A DNA stretch of 64,000 nucleotides. It comes from Yamagishiella unicocca. Its lineage: Eukaryota; Chlorophyta; Chlorophyceae; Chlamydomonadales; Volvocaceae. The notes below the pieces were generated by a model. The model worked only from the letters and a program-made list of their open reading frames with translations, was not told the DNA's origin and did not search any database. Below are positions 23,601-35,400 of this stretch, in pieces. Made by a program: the position numbers and the translations under genes. The stretch lies in NCBI GenBank assembly GCA_003116995.1, contig BDSL01000103.1:186001-250000 (forward strand). Direction: 5' to 3'. Position 1 is the first letter of the stretch. Every line of letters starts with the position of its first letter.

Positions 23601-24122
23601 GTGGAGCTCCGCTGGAGCGGCCGCAGCACCCTCCCGGTGCATCGCCCGCAGCCAATCGGGGTCATCATCGTCCACTCCTCCTGCGACGATATGGGACGAT
23701 GCAGATGAGGGGGCTGGCTAGGAAGCAGCGCCAGGTGCTGGTGGCGTGCGGAAGGGTTGGCAGCAAGTTCCCTACCTGCCGGCAGGGCCGCCTCTGCCTC
23801 CTTTGAGCGCTGGCGAAAGTCCTCAAGCCAGTGAAGGGCGCCGCAGATAATGCTGATGGTCTTGCCCGTCCCTAAGGTTTGTTTATGGGGGGTTACAGTA
23901 CAGAACCGGTTGATTTTGGGGGGGGCTTGTGACGATATCGTTCACCGGGTTGCGACGGGAAAGGGCTGCGTACTCACCGGTCGGGCTCTCAAAGAGGCCG
24001 ATGGCGCTGTCCTCTAAGGTATTATACAATGATTCCATAAATTCCTGTTGGATTGGATACGGGGTGTAAGGATGCTCCGGGAACGCGGTTCGCAAAGGCG
24101 TCATGTTCAGCGGTTCCGACAT
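17632..24122 (-). CDS. DDX11 (CHL1-like): DDX11/CHL1-type iron-sulphur DNA helicase
   Basis: Fourteen phase-consistent exons in transcript order: 24122-23978, 23871-23776, 23680-23533, 23147-22802, 22588-22520, 22293-22171, 22023-21796, 21478-21234, 20851-20545, 20312-19716, 19555-19472, 19137-18830, 18570-18247 and 17911-17632, giving 1099 aa. It is an XPD-superfamily 5'-3' helicase acting in sister-chromatid cohesion and replication-fork maintenance. Visible features: Q-motif-like YTPYPIQQEFMESLY; Walker A TGTGKT across the first splice; FASRTHSQLAQF; four Fe-S cysteines at about 287, 305, 360 and 397; FDEAHN box at about 440; SGTLSP; ALLLSVVGGKLSEGINF; and NQCVGRGIRHAQDFAAIVL across the last splice. 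A Gly/Ser/Arg-rich insert sits between Fe-S cysteines 2 and 3, and a Gly/Ala/acidic insert lies in exon 4. The third exon's 3' end is the least certain boundary. The intron 19471-19138 needs a GC donor (CAG|GCAAGT) to keep YLNQ|LVSAWQ in frame. Confidence 0.95.
21881..21915 (-). repeat. 12-bp coding tandem repeat (Gly-Gly-Ser-Gly linker)
   Basis: The unit CCGGATCCACCT is repeated three times inside DDX11 exon 7. On the coding strand it produces a Gly/Ser linker directly before the third Fe-S cysteine. It is in frame and probably just lengthens a surface loop of the Fe-S domain. Confidence 0.8.
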
Positions 24123-26485
24123 GTTCCCTTCGGCGCGCGTGAAATAGAATGAAGAACTTTTCAGCTCATTTCAAGCGACGTTCACCGCGGACCTCACGCA
24201 GCCAGGCAGCCTGGCGACTGGGCTCGGCTTTTTCCCGCGCTTTTGTCGTCATATGTACAACAGGGTGGCCAGCCCCGTACTGACGAGCGCGCCCCTGATC
24301 ACCCACCAAAAGCTGCCAGCCAAAATAATAATAGGACCTGACCGCATTGAGGTTAGGCAAGGTTCCAACGACTGGACGTTGACACGTTGATGCCCACTGC
24401 TTGTACTATTCGTTGGCCACTGGTGGCGGGTGTGCACCTCACGAACTGAGCTGAACCACTGACAGCAAGCATATCCTTTCGAATGCCCGTGCCGCCTGCC
24501 CGGGGCTTCGATGTGTCGCGCAATGTATACCAATGGCCGCAGGAAGTGGATTTCTCTGGGTTTCGCAGTTAAGCTGTGGCGAAACCAGGTACGGTGGGCG
24601 CCCAGGGCCTTCCGACCATGAAGTCCTGTTCACAGGACTGCCGTATGGAGAAGTAAGCTGGCCGCGGATGATAGCACGCAGAATTACAGGATATGCATGG
24701 ATTGACCCCGGGGAGGGGGTGACATGAAAAAGGGGCACAGGGTCAAGACGTAGCAACGAACCACGTCCCGTGGCGGCAATGACCCACGCATGCCTCGAGC
24801 AGGCCCTTCGCGCCCAGGCGCGCCTCCCATCAGTTCTTCGTGGACGATATTCATATCAGGACAGAAATTGCGCCGACAGTCATGCAAGAGCGGGTAGCCA
24901 ATACCTGTTGTTGATGACTTTCATTGGCAGAAAGCGCGGTCGCGACTTCGCTCCCAAAATACCGTACTAAGCCCGCCCAAAGGCACGAAACGCATTAAAG
25001 CACCGGACCTTCTAGACGCGAAATTAAGCAAACTGGTGCCTTCCCGCCGCCAACAAACGGCCTCCGCTTACCGCCAGGGTTCCTGGGCAGTCCAGCCGAC
25101 GACAGTGCCGAAATGCCACCCACGCTCTCTAGTCGGGTATACATATTACGGAAGTACGGTTCCGCACGGTCGTGCCGTACGCGACGCTGCCCCAAAGCCG
25201 ACTCGCTCCCCCCCAGAGGCCACCTTCGCCGCCCTCGGTTTGTCGGCCGTGGATTCGCGGATTCTGTTATAAAACCCCGCTGAGGCCAGGTTGCTCCTGG
25301 CCCAGAGCATGGCTCTCATGCTGCGCGCATATCCCATAGACTTATCATTTACGACACGACACGAGGCGACCTGCGACGGCGCCAGCCCTGTGCATCACCA
25401 CCAGGGCCGTCACGTCAACAAGGGCCTCAAACCTGGGGCGCCGGATGCGTCATGACGGAAAATCTGTAGGCCGGCCACGCGAACCAGCTCATACAAGGCG
25501 TATCCATTTCGCAAACCACCGGGTACGCGGGCTCCGCACGTGCATGACACACCGTTGTAAAACTGCGCACACGCCGCTGCCAACGGCTGCGCTCGTCGTG
25601 ACGACCGTCCACCCGGACCTTGCCCATGGCATCAGGTAAACACGTCGTCGCCCAGCCGGCGCGGCGGTGCTTGAGCAGCGCGTCCACACGCTTCTCACGA
25701 CGGCCGCATCCCCCCCGAGGAGGTCTCTGCAGCCTAACGCCACGTGTCCGCATGGCGGTCGACGGCCTGGTATACAGACCAACAGGTCTGACCTCGCTTC
25801 CGCGTCGTGCCGCGCACTGCTGGTTGGCTGACGATGCGAGCGTGCCCCTGCCGCGCGACGATGGGCACCGGTACTTTGGAGCACGACCGCGGACACAGCC
25901 ACGGCCTCCCTACGCAAGGATATACGCCCACAGCTCTTGTCGTTTCTGATGAGTTGTAGTCTACTAGTGGGCGTCGCCCCGCACCGCCGACCCTTGCTTG
26001 CCCCGCTGCGCCCGCGGCGCACGCCGCATCGGCCGCCAGATGCGCCGAAGCGCAGGCCGCCTCTCTCCCCAGCCCCCACACGCCACTCCAGTTCATCTAG
26101 CTCGTCCGGACGTGGCATAAACGGTATGCCCCCCTGCTGCAGCAATGTGACTGCCCACCTGTGTTACTTCGTACATTGTTAGTCACGGCTCAGACACGGT
26201 GGCAACCCCGGCACAAAGCCGTGACAGACGTCAAAGACACGGCTCACACACGCGACGCTCCTGCGCACAGCCAGGTAGCACCGCGGCAACCACCAGGCTG
26301 GTAGGGCCCCCCGGATTTTGATGGGGGGTGGCCAAAAAAACCTTTACAGCAGGCCAGACGGCTGCTCTTCAAAACGCAATGCATGTAGAACGAAAGAAAA
26401 GGAACACTCCTTGTGAGAGACGCAAGCCTCTAGATAGCCCACGAGGGCGCACTGCTTGAGGCTTGGTTAGTATTGGATGCCCCCC
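24123..26485. other. Intergenic region, no gene seen
   Basis: This holds the upstream region of the DDX11 gene and the 3' flank of the SET gene. Open frames (the longest on the minus strand is at 25489-26145) show no recognisable family, and I found no transposase or reverse-transcriptase motif. A short perfect hairpin, GTCCTG/CAGGAC around 24623-24638, was noticed but is not otherwise supported as an RNA gene. Confidence 0.45.
26344..26348 (-). terminator. UGUAA-type polyadenylation signal of the SET gene
   Basis: TGTAA on the minus strand, about 140 nt after the SET-gene stop codon at 26486. UGUAA is the characteristic poly(A) signal of Chlamydomonas and Volvox mRNAs, and the spacing gives a short, plausible 3' UTR. 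Confidence 0.6.
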
Positions 26486-29400
26486 TTACGCGCACCGGGG
26501 CGGCCCGCCGACCGCCGCCGTTCCGGCCATTGCGAGCATCGGATGAGGCGCACCGTGCTGCGCTACGTACAAATGGACAAGGTCCTGGATTATCTGTCCC
26601 TGCTGCTGCGCGTGCGCAGCGTGCTGCCAGTGCGCCGCCGCCGCCGCCAGCTGCTGCGGGCCCACCTGCCTGGACATGCCGGTCGCATAGGGGCCATGGT
26701 TCTGCAGCGCGTTATGTGCTTGGAGATGCAGTTGTCCTGCGGACGCGGCCACGGCTGCTGCCGCGTGTTGCTGCTGGGCTTGGAGCAGCGCAGCCATACT
26801 GGCGGCGCCGCTATCAAGCCCATGACCCATGAAGGACGTGCTGCTCATAGCAGGCTGCTGGACGTGCTGCGCCAGCTGCTGCTGCGCCTGTTGCTGTGCA
26901 GCGTGCTGCCATGCCGACAGAGCCAGCGCCTCAACAGCAGCCGCTGCCGCAGACGCGTTTTGCTGCGGCTGGCTCTGCTGCTGCACCACTGGCTGTTGCT
27001 GGGGCTGCTGCACTTGGGGCTGCTGCATCTGCGGCTGCTGCGAAAGGTGGTGGTGCGGCGGGCGGCTCTGCTGGGGGAGCTGCTGGTTTTGCTGCTGAGC
27101 GAACAGCCTGAGCTGATCAGCATGTGGAAGGAGCTCCGAAGCCTCCAGTGCTCGCAGCAATTTCCCATACGGGTGCGATGCTGCAATCCAGGCGTCGCTG
27201 CCGCTGCTGCCGTTCTTCGAGTCCCCGTTTCGCGACTTCTCCCGCCCGCCAGCAAACAGCGGCAGGAGGTCCTTGGGCTTTTCGATGCCAACAAGCTTCC
27301 AGAGCAGGTCCTCACGGTTAATTCCGCCGTTGGACCCCGCGCACGAGCCGTAACCATTCGCGCGGCCGGATCCTGGTGCGGCTGCGCCCCCCTCCGCGCT
27401 CCCGTAAGAACGACCGTTCCTTGCCTGCGACTGCTGCTGCTGCTCGAAGCGCACACCAAGACTGCTTTCATGTGGCCCATGCTCCTGCTGCACCGCCGCA
27501 AACCCGGAGTGCTGCTGCTTGGGTCCCGCCTGGTACTGTACGAAGCCCGAGCTGCTGCTGCTCGCGTGAGGGTTGACACCACCGCCAGGGCGGCTGGAGG
27601 CGCCACCGCCGTGCGGCGGCAGGCCGTTGGGCGGGCCTGAGCGGTGCACAGCGACCAAGTGGCGAGGTGACGCTACCTTCGCCGTCTGGACCATGGCCAC
27701 TGCGCCGGCGCCAGTGGCCGCAGCGATCGCTGCCGCCGCTGCAGGCCCACTTCGGATGTGCCGTGGCTGCAGCGGCAGCCCAGCATCTTGGGGAGGTAGC
27801 ATCGCCGGGGTAATGCTGATGGGCGCGGTGCGCAGGGCTGCTACCGCCTCAGCCGCCTCCAGGAGGGAATCCAAGTCTTCATTCGTGTCCTCGTCACAAG
27901 CGATGCTTGAGACGCGGCCGCTGGCGGTGCCGCTAGAATCGCGACGGTGCACGCTGAGCCCGTTCGCGTCCCCAACGCCGCTTTCCGCGCCGCCTCCAGA
28001 GTGACCCGTGGTTCCAGCGATCAGCGCAATGCCGCTGCCACCACTGCCGCCGCTCAACTGAGGACGTGAGAAGCTCGGCAATGCCTCGTCGGCTCGGCTG
28101 ACACATGTAGCAAGCGGCTCGGCAAGTGATGGGGGCTGTGCGGGCTGCTGTTGCTGGGCCTGCTGGGAGATCTGCTGGATCATCCGCTGCCTTTTCTTAA
28201 GGGGCAGATGCAGCTCCCCGTCTTGCAGCCCGTGCTTGCCCAGCTGCCCGTGAGTTGTGTCCACAGAGGAGCTCCCAAGTGGAGGCAGCGTGCAGCGCTG
28301 CTCCATCGTCACCATCGCTCGCGGGGGCGGTTGAGCCACCACGGCGGGGACCGGTAAGCCGCCAGAGTAGCGGCCTCGGTCCGTACCGTACGCCAATTGG
28401 TCACTTGCCACCGCCTGCTGCTGCTGCGGCTCAGGGGTCGAGTGTTTTTGCGACGCGCCCGGTTGCGGCTGCTGCTGGGGCTGCTGCTTGGCGGCAGAAG
28501 GCTGCGCGGTGGTGGCAATGTCTCCCCGTGGAGCAGCCGGTTTGGGGGGAGATATCCGGGGCTGCTCGTCATCCATCCATCTACAAGGGTAGCAGCAGCA
28601 CGCGGCATGTTAACACATCGATGCGAAGCTTAACCCTTGTGCGCCTATCTATGCCGCATAGCAGCGCCTGACGAGAGGTGTAGCAGCCCGCCCTATCCGG
28701 TTAACAAAATGGGTTCCACCCGCCCACATCGTCAAGACCATGTGACGCTGCACGCATAACCGTCCGAGGCCAGTGTCTCGCGCCTGCTCACCCGGGCTGG
28801 TGTATGGCGACATGAACTTACCGGTGAGGCACCTCGTCCAAGCACAACTTCTCCGTGCCTCCGTCCTCGTACATGATAGTGTGTTTCCGGCTGGTCGGGT
28901 GGTAAGCGACGATGACAGCACGGTAATAGTGACCGTCCTCGTCCCAGAACACCTCCACACGGCGGCCCAGGTCACGCCGCTTCTCCGGGTGCAGGTCCAT
29001 TGTGCCTCTGGAGGGCAGGAGGTGAACCCACCAGAGTTCAAGGCATGACGAAGCCTGTACAAGAGGAGTATCGCCCGGACACCCAATGCAAGCATTCGGG
29101 ATAGTGCAGCCCGACCATGTCCCCAGCGGACACTAGGTGACAGGTGATTCAAGCCTCTGCAAAACATGCGTGATGATTCACGAACTCTAGAAGCACATAC
29201 CTGCAGTTCTTGGATCCACACATGCAAAGGAACGCAGCCGCGGACTGCTTTACGGCACCATATGTAGCGAAGAAGTAGTCGTACACGAGCTCCTCGCCCG
29301 GTGCGATTTCACGCGTCGCGAAAATGCCAACGCGGACCTCTCCTGTCGCTGCGTCATGCCACTTCTGTGTCTCGCAGTTGGGGTCACAACTGCTGTTGAT

Positions 29401-32400
29401 GAGGCGGGCGGTGTTCCCTTTGCGCCGCGCGTCGATGTACAGGCCTGCCAGCGAGGGATCAGGCAGGGGCATCGCAGTGAGAAGCGTCGAACCGCAACAC
29501 ATCTGAAGACGGCTCGCGCCAATCACCCCATCCGCCACGGGCATCGTGGCTGACGCCGAGCACAGCATTATCAAGGCGGAACCTTCCAAGCTTACTAGCT
29601 GTCAGCTAGTGGACGTTGCATGCTGAATGTGTTCTGAAGTTCTACACCGCAAGGCCCACTGACCAGAGCGCCCGCAGCTCTAGCCCAGGACGTACTTTTA
29701 TATAGCCCGTAAAAATGCAGCCATCACGCTACGGGGTTATGCGCGTGTGGCTAGAAATGGATACGGACGGTGATCGAAGTTGCCGCTCACGCAGACATTA
29801 CATGTTCACGTAGATATTACATGCTTCCGTAGACATTACGTGCTCACGTAGACATCATGTGCTGAGTGTGTTCTAAAGTTCTACACCGCAGGGCCCACTG
29901 ACCAGAGCGCCCGCAGCTCTAGCCCAGGACGTTATTTCTTGTAGCCCGTAAGAATGCGGCCATCTCGCGACGGGGTTATGCGCGTGTGGCTAGAAATGGA
30001 TACGGACGGTGATCGAGGTTGCCGCTCACGTCGACGTTGCGTGCTGAGTGTGCTCTGAAGTTCTACACCGCAGGGCCCACTGACCAGAGCGCCCGCAGCT
30101 CTAGCCCAGGACATACTTTTCTATAGCCCGTAAGAATGCAGCCATCTCGCGACGGGGTTATGCGCGTGTGGCTAGAAATGGATACGGACAGTGGTTGAGG
30201 TTTTCGCTCGGACGAAGACAGCACGCCGGCACGCCGTCGTGGATACACCAACTCAATCCGCTCCAACCGCAAACCCCAGAAGGAACACGAATGCATCGAG
30301 CTTTGTACGTGACAAGCCATCAGTCCCAGTTTCTTGGTTTGTCGCAGTATGCCCGGTGCGTACTGCAAATGCTACCCGCCACCGTTGCCACGCTTACCTG
30401 CCGACAGCTCCATAATGTAGAAGTGCGGCTCTCCGTTCATCCGCGCATGGTCCATGCGTCGCCCCAGCTCCCGCTCGTCGATAACCTCACCAGCGTACTC
30501 GATGATGAAACCGCTCTGCGCAAAGTCGGAATCAATGCCACTTGCTATCAACAGTGTTGCACGGCGGGTCCCGATGCACAAAGGGGCGAGAAAATAATTC
30601 GCTGCCGTGGCTATAAACATAAAGAACAGTGCGCACCTTGGCTACCGGCTCCATAGCGCGCACGCCCCAGCCACGGTTCTCCGTGAGGAACACCTCCGTC
30701 TTCGGCGGCCGCAGCAGGTGCAGAGACCGATTGCTGCACAGCTCGCCGCAAGGACATAGCTGTACGGTAGGAGGATGTGGGGAATGCAGGGGCTTCATGT
30801 TTTGCAAGGACAGCAACGGGGGGGACACCGAAGCCACACCGGGGACAAGCTCAGTGGTGCACACGCTTTCTTGTGCCCCCTGCACACCCCCTTCCGCGAT
30901 CACGTTCATCGAAGCAGGTGCATGCGCGCTACTAACCTTCGAATCGCATAGGATAGATGATAGACGGTTGAGACAGTTAACGCCACAGCCCATCCGTTGC
31001 AGCTCGCCGGGTGCCACCAGCGGCGGCGGGCGGCACGCGCAAATGTTGATCTCGTCCTGTGCACAAAACCCCGCAAGCGGTCAGTAAGGAAGGGCAGAGC
31101 GATTGGAAAAACGTATCTGGAATGCACACAGAGTCGGAAACGGGCATCCATGTCCAAATGCATGTCCCTCAACATAACTTATAAGTACCAACAGTTGCAG
31201 ATCTGGGCTATCCAGCTGCAAGGCCACCTTCACGTACGGAATCCTCCCATACGCCACCTTGACGCACCTTCGGCAAGCGCTTAGGCTTGGTGCGGGACAA
31301 CCACACGTTGCGCTTCACTGGCTCGTACCGAGGTGGGCGGGTTACCAACCAGTCACCCGGCAGCGCGAACGGCTGGTCCTGCAACGGCAGCAACGGCTCC
31401 GGCTGCAAGGGAAGCAAAAGGGACACAGAAGGAGGTCAGGCGGCAGGGGCGCACCTATAGCGATAGACCGCGTGATGACTTCAGTCACAAATTGCCACAC
31501 ACTCGAACACAGCATGAAACGCTACGCACCTGTGGCCACTGAAACACCTGCGACCCCAGCGCGGCCAAGTTTTCGTGGCTTCCCCCGCTGCGTTCACGTC
31601 CAGACGAGCCCCGTGGCGGCCGGCTACGCGATCGCTCCAGCTGCTGCTGCAGGTCCGCCGATGACAGGAGAGCACCCGCTTGCGGCGAAGGCCGCACCAG
31701 TGACATCCTGGGGACCTCTGCCCGCTGCAAGCCTGCCAGCGCCGCGGCCACCTCCCCAAGCTCCTCCAGCTCGCGCGCATGGGCACGGGCCGCCTCGTCT
31801 TCATCCATCACGTCGGCACCATCCGCACTGCAGCTCCCGCCAGAAGCACCTGCTGGCGCATCCCCATCGACGGCGTCCTCGCTACTTGCATCGCTGCCGA
31901 CTGGCCGCCGTGCAAGCGCAATTGCGGGAAATGCGACGCCCACCCGCGACCGCAGACCAGCTACTTCCATGACGACCTCATGGGAAAGCAGTTCATCACA
32001 GGTCGGCTCGGCGGCAACGATCTGGGCGGCAACTGCAGCCGTATGGACGCCGAGGCGGACGTCGGTGAGCTCCTGATCCTGAGGCAGCCCCTTCCCGTCA
32101 TGATCAGGCATTGGGTCGCCCTGCTCCAGCAGCTGCTCCTCCGCAAGAAGGACCTCCTCTTGTACGGGCGACGGAGGCATGCAAAACGCCTGCGGCGCCA
32201 CCTGCTGCTGCGACGCAGCCGACTGCTGCGGTGGCAGCGTGGGCTCATCCACCGAGGGACAGGTTGAAGGGGCTCGTTCCGGGGCCTGGGCAACTGCTCC
32301 GTTCGAAATTGAAGCCAATGCAGGCGGCTGTTCAGTCGCTTCTGGCAAGTGCTGCACCTGTGCGGATGGTTGGTGCGCGCATTCTCCACCCCGGGGCTCA

Positions 32401-35400
32401 ACCCGGTCAAGCTGCTGGTCCGCTCGAGCCCCAGGCTCCGGCTCTGAAGCCGGCTGCAGATCGAGTTCCATTGCCTCTACAACTTCAGGCTGCTGGGGTC
32501 CCTGTTGCTGCGGCTGCTCCTCGACCCTAGCCACCTCGTCAACCCTCATCTGGCCTTCATGAGGCGCTCGGCCCGCGTCCTCCTCGACAGCTTGTCGATC
32601 CGGCATCGGCTGGTCTTCCTGTTGTACACCCCGGGCCCCTACGCCCTCCTCTTCCTGATGCAGTGGCTGTGACGGCAATAGGACGACTGCTTGTAGCTCC
32701 GCTTGCACCTCGTTCTGCACCTCCACAATGGACGCCTCCAGCGTCCCCGGCCCTGCGTCGTCCGCTGATACCGCCTCTGGCGAACGCGGCATTTGCCCAT
32801 CGCCAGTCACCGCCGCCGCAGCAGCAACGTCCGGCGATGATGCGTGCTTGGCGTCAGCCTCACCATCCACCGAGGCAACATCCGGCAGGTCCGTGGAGGA
32901 GACCGGCGCATCGGAGCCATGTTCAACCACGCGCCTGGTCGGCGGCCCGGCCGACAGCTTCTTCGGCATACACACAGCGACGGGAGCGATCGCTCCTACA
33001 GGCGTCGTCCCTGCACTTGCACCAGCTGAAAGCGTGGTCGGGGGAAGCGCCTCCCATTTGGACGTCAGACTACGCAACACGCCGCGGGCTGGCACGATGG
33101 CAGGCAGCTGCCGCATGCCAACATGGCCCATGGGCCGCGCACTGCTCGGGACGCCAAGCGACGCCGGCTTCTTGCGCACGGGCACGCCGCCAGTCACGGG
33201 CCCTGGAGGAGGCGAGGCAGAGCCAGCCGCCGAGCCAGCCTTGCTGCTGCGACCCTCGAGAACTTGTGCGCGGCCAGGCCTCGGTGCGGCCTTCGCCTCC
33301 ACCGCTGAACTTCCTTTCTGCCCGTCCCGCCGGTGTTCAGGTGACTTTGCGCGCTCCAGTGCCCTTTCACGCTCAGCACCAGGAGGCATGCTGACCCCAC
33401 TGCCATCGTCCGAAGAGCGCTTCTCGACGCGCTTGCCACCTGTCGCTCCAGTCGTGCCGGTCTGCGTAGGAGTCGCTGCAGCCGAGCCGGCGGCTCGCCT
33501 TGCTGGCGACGACCGGTCCCGCAACGTGCGCGGCTCCGTAGTGTCTACGACGGGAGGGCCACCTGAAGGGCTGTTCTGCAGGCGCCTCAGCTCCAAAGGG
33601 ACAGCCTTGGTGACGGTTGCGGCTGCGGTGGCGCCGCTGCCTTCCCGGCGCTGCTGCTTCTTGCTGTCTTCTGGTTCGACAACTTTGCCACCCATATCCC
33701 CACGAGTGTTTTTTGCCTTGTCGGCTAGTTCGGTCGGCTGGCTCGCCTCCCGGCTCTGCCCCTGTGAGGGCAGCACAGCGGGCGTCTTGCGACCACTTGA
33801 CCCTGCTGCGAGCCGCTGTGGTCGGGACCGTGCCGCCTCTGGACTGCGAGTGCCTGAGCGCAGCTTAGAGCCACCTTCACCGCTGCCGCCAGAATCCTTA
33901 GCCGCAGGTGCGGCCTCGCTGTCGCTGCCGCTGCTGCTCGCGGAGCTGTCGTCCTCGTCCTCGTCGTCCTCGCTTTCATCACCGCTCTCACTGTGATCAT
34001 CATTAGTATCCTCGCTGGCAGACTTCTTGGCCGTGGTCTCAGCTGTCTTGTCAACAGATTTCGGCACCAACCGCGAACTTGTCCGGCGGTCAGCAGGCTC
34101 AGGCGCCGCAAGGCGCGCCAGCCGCCGCTGTTTCTCCCCTCTGCGGTCCCTGGTGGGCTGTGCCTGCTGCGCCGCCCGCGTCAGGCGCCCGCTCGCGTGA
34201 GCAGCGACAGCAGCTTTGCCGTTCTTGCGCGTAGCTGCCACAACCGTGTCTTCGTCGCTTTCCACCTCGCTCCCATCGCTGCTGTCGCTGCTGCTACTAG
34301 GCGCAGCGTCCGAATCAGCCTCTTCGCCACTGCTCTGACCGCCATCCTCGTCATCGGAGGATGCAGCTGAAGGCGACTCCTCCTCACTTGCGCTGCGGCT
34401 TCTCCTGCTGCGCTTGCCTTGGCCAGACCCGGCGCCATGGGCACCGGTCGATTGACCTCCACGCGCATCTACTTTGCCAGCGCGACTGCTGCGACCCGTC
34501 CGCACCTCCACCGTGGCATCCTCCCGCTTGACGGTAACAGCGCCCACGGCGACTGTTGAAGCCGCCGCCGGCTCTGCTTTGACGGTTAGGAGCTGCCGTG
34601 GCGACTCCTCCACCTTGGCCCCTGGCTTTTTGGTAACCGCCGGCAGCCGTATGCCAGCTAGTCGCCTGATCTCCGCTGGCAGCTTAACGACGTCCGTATC
34701 GGTCGCGCCAATAGCCTCCATCTCTGCGTGGTCGTCATCGTGCCCAGCCATTCCCCTAGCAGCAGGGGGTGGCGGCGGGGGCAAACTGCTTGCGGAGGCA
34801 GCGGCAGGCCCAGTTGCCCCCTGCGCAGGGTCCACCTTGAGCCGCTTGCGTGGCGGTAGACCCGCGTCGTTCTCCTTGGCCGGCGCCGTAGCACCGCCAG
34901 CGGCCGATTTGGGCAGTTTTTGCTGCTGGGACGCCTGTACGGACACGCCCAGTTTTGCGCCAGAGGTTGCCGCTGTGGAACCGTTGCGGGCATCCCTGGC
35001 ATCCTTAGCTGCATTAGCGGCAGCGCCCTGGGCGATGGGCTGCTCCCGGCTGGGAGCTGCATTAGGCGCCGGAGGTGGCTTCTTCGCTTGTGCTGCTGCG
35101 TTCGTTGACACAGCTGTAGATCCATTATCGCGAGGGAGCCGACCGGTGGAGCTGTCGCGGGGCTTGGTAGCAGGCGCAGGCGGAGCTGGGTCCTTTGCCT
35201 TGCTGGCAGACGACCCATCCTTCCCACCCGCAGGCTTCCCCGCGCTTTTCTTTCCACCACCCTTCACAGCAGGAGCTTCGTCCTCTTCACTGGACGAAGA
35301 CTCGGAGCCTGTGTCGGGGGTAATGGTTCGCTGGCGTGAACCCTTTGTGGCATCATTTCGCTGTCCAGCGCATTTTGCAGCACCGCTACCAGAAGCCGAA

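Noticed and set aside
24541..24660. Possible 5S rRNA-like or small RNA segment (GTCCTGTTCACAGGAC hairpin)
   Set aside because: No internal control region or conserved RNA core could be matched; one short hairpin is not enough.
25489..26145. Minus-strand frame of 218 codons in the 24-26 kb gap
   Set aside because: Starts at a non-ATG codon, has Arg/Ala-rich composition typical of random GC-rich frames, and shows no motif or splice continuation.
32728..33996. Plus-strand open frame of 422 codons
   Set aside because: Same explanation: shadow of the SET-gene exon 35440-31530, which is supported by phase and by flanking PWWP and AWS exons.
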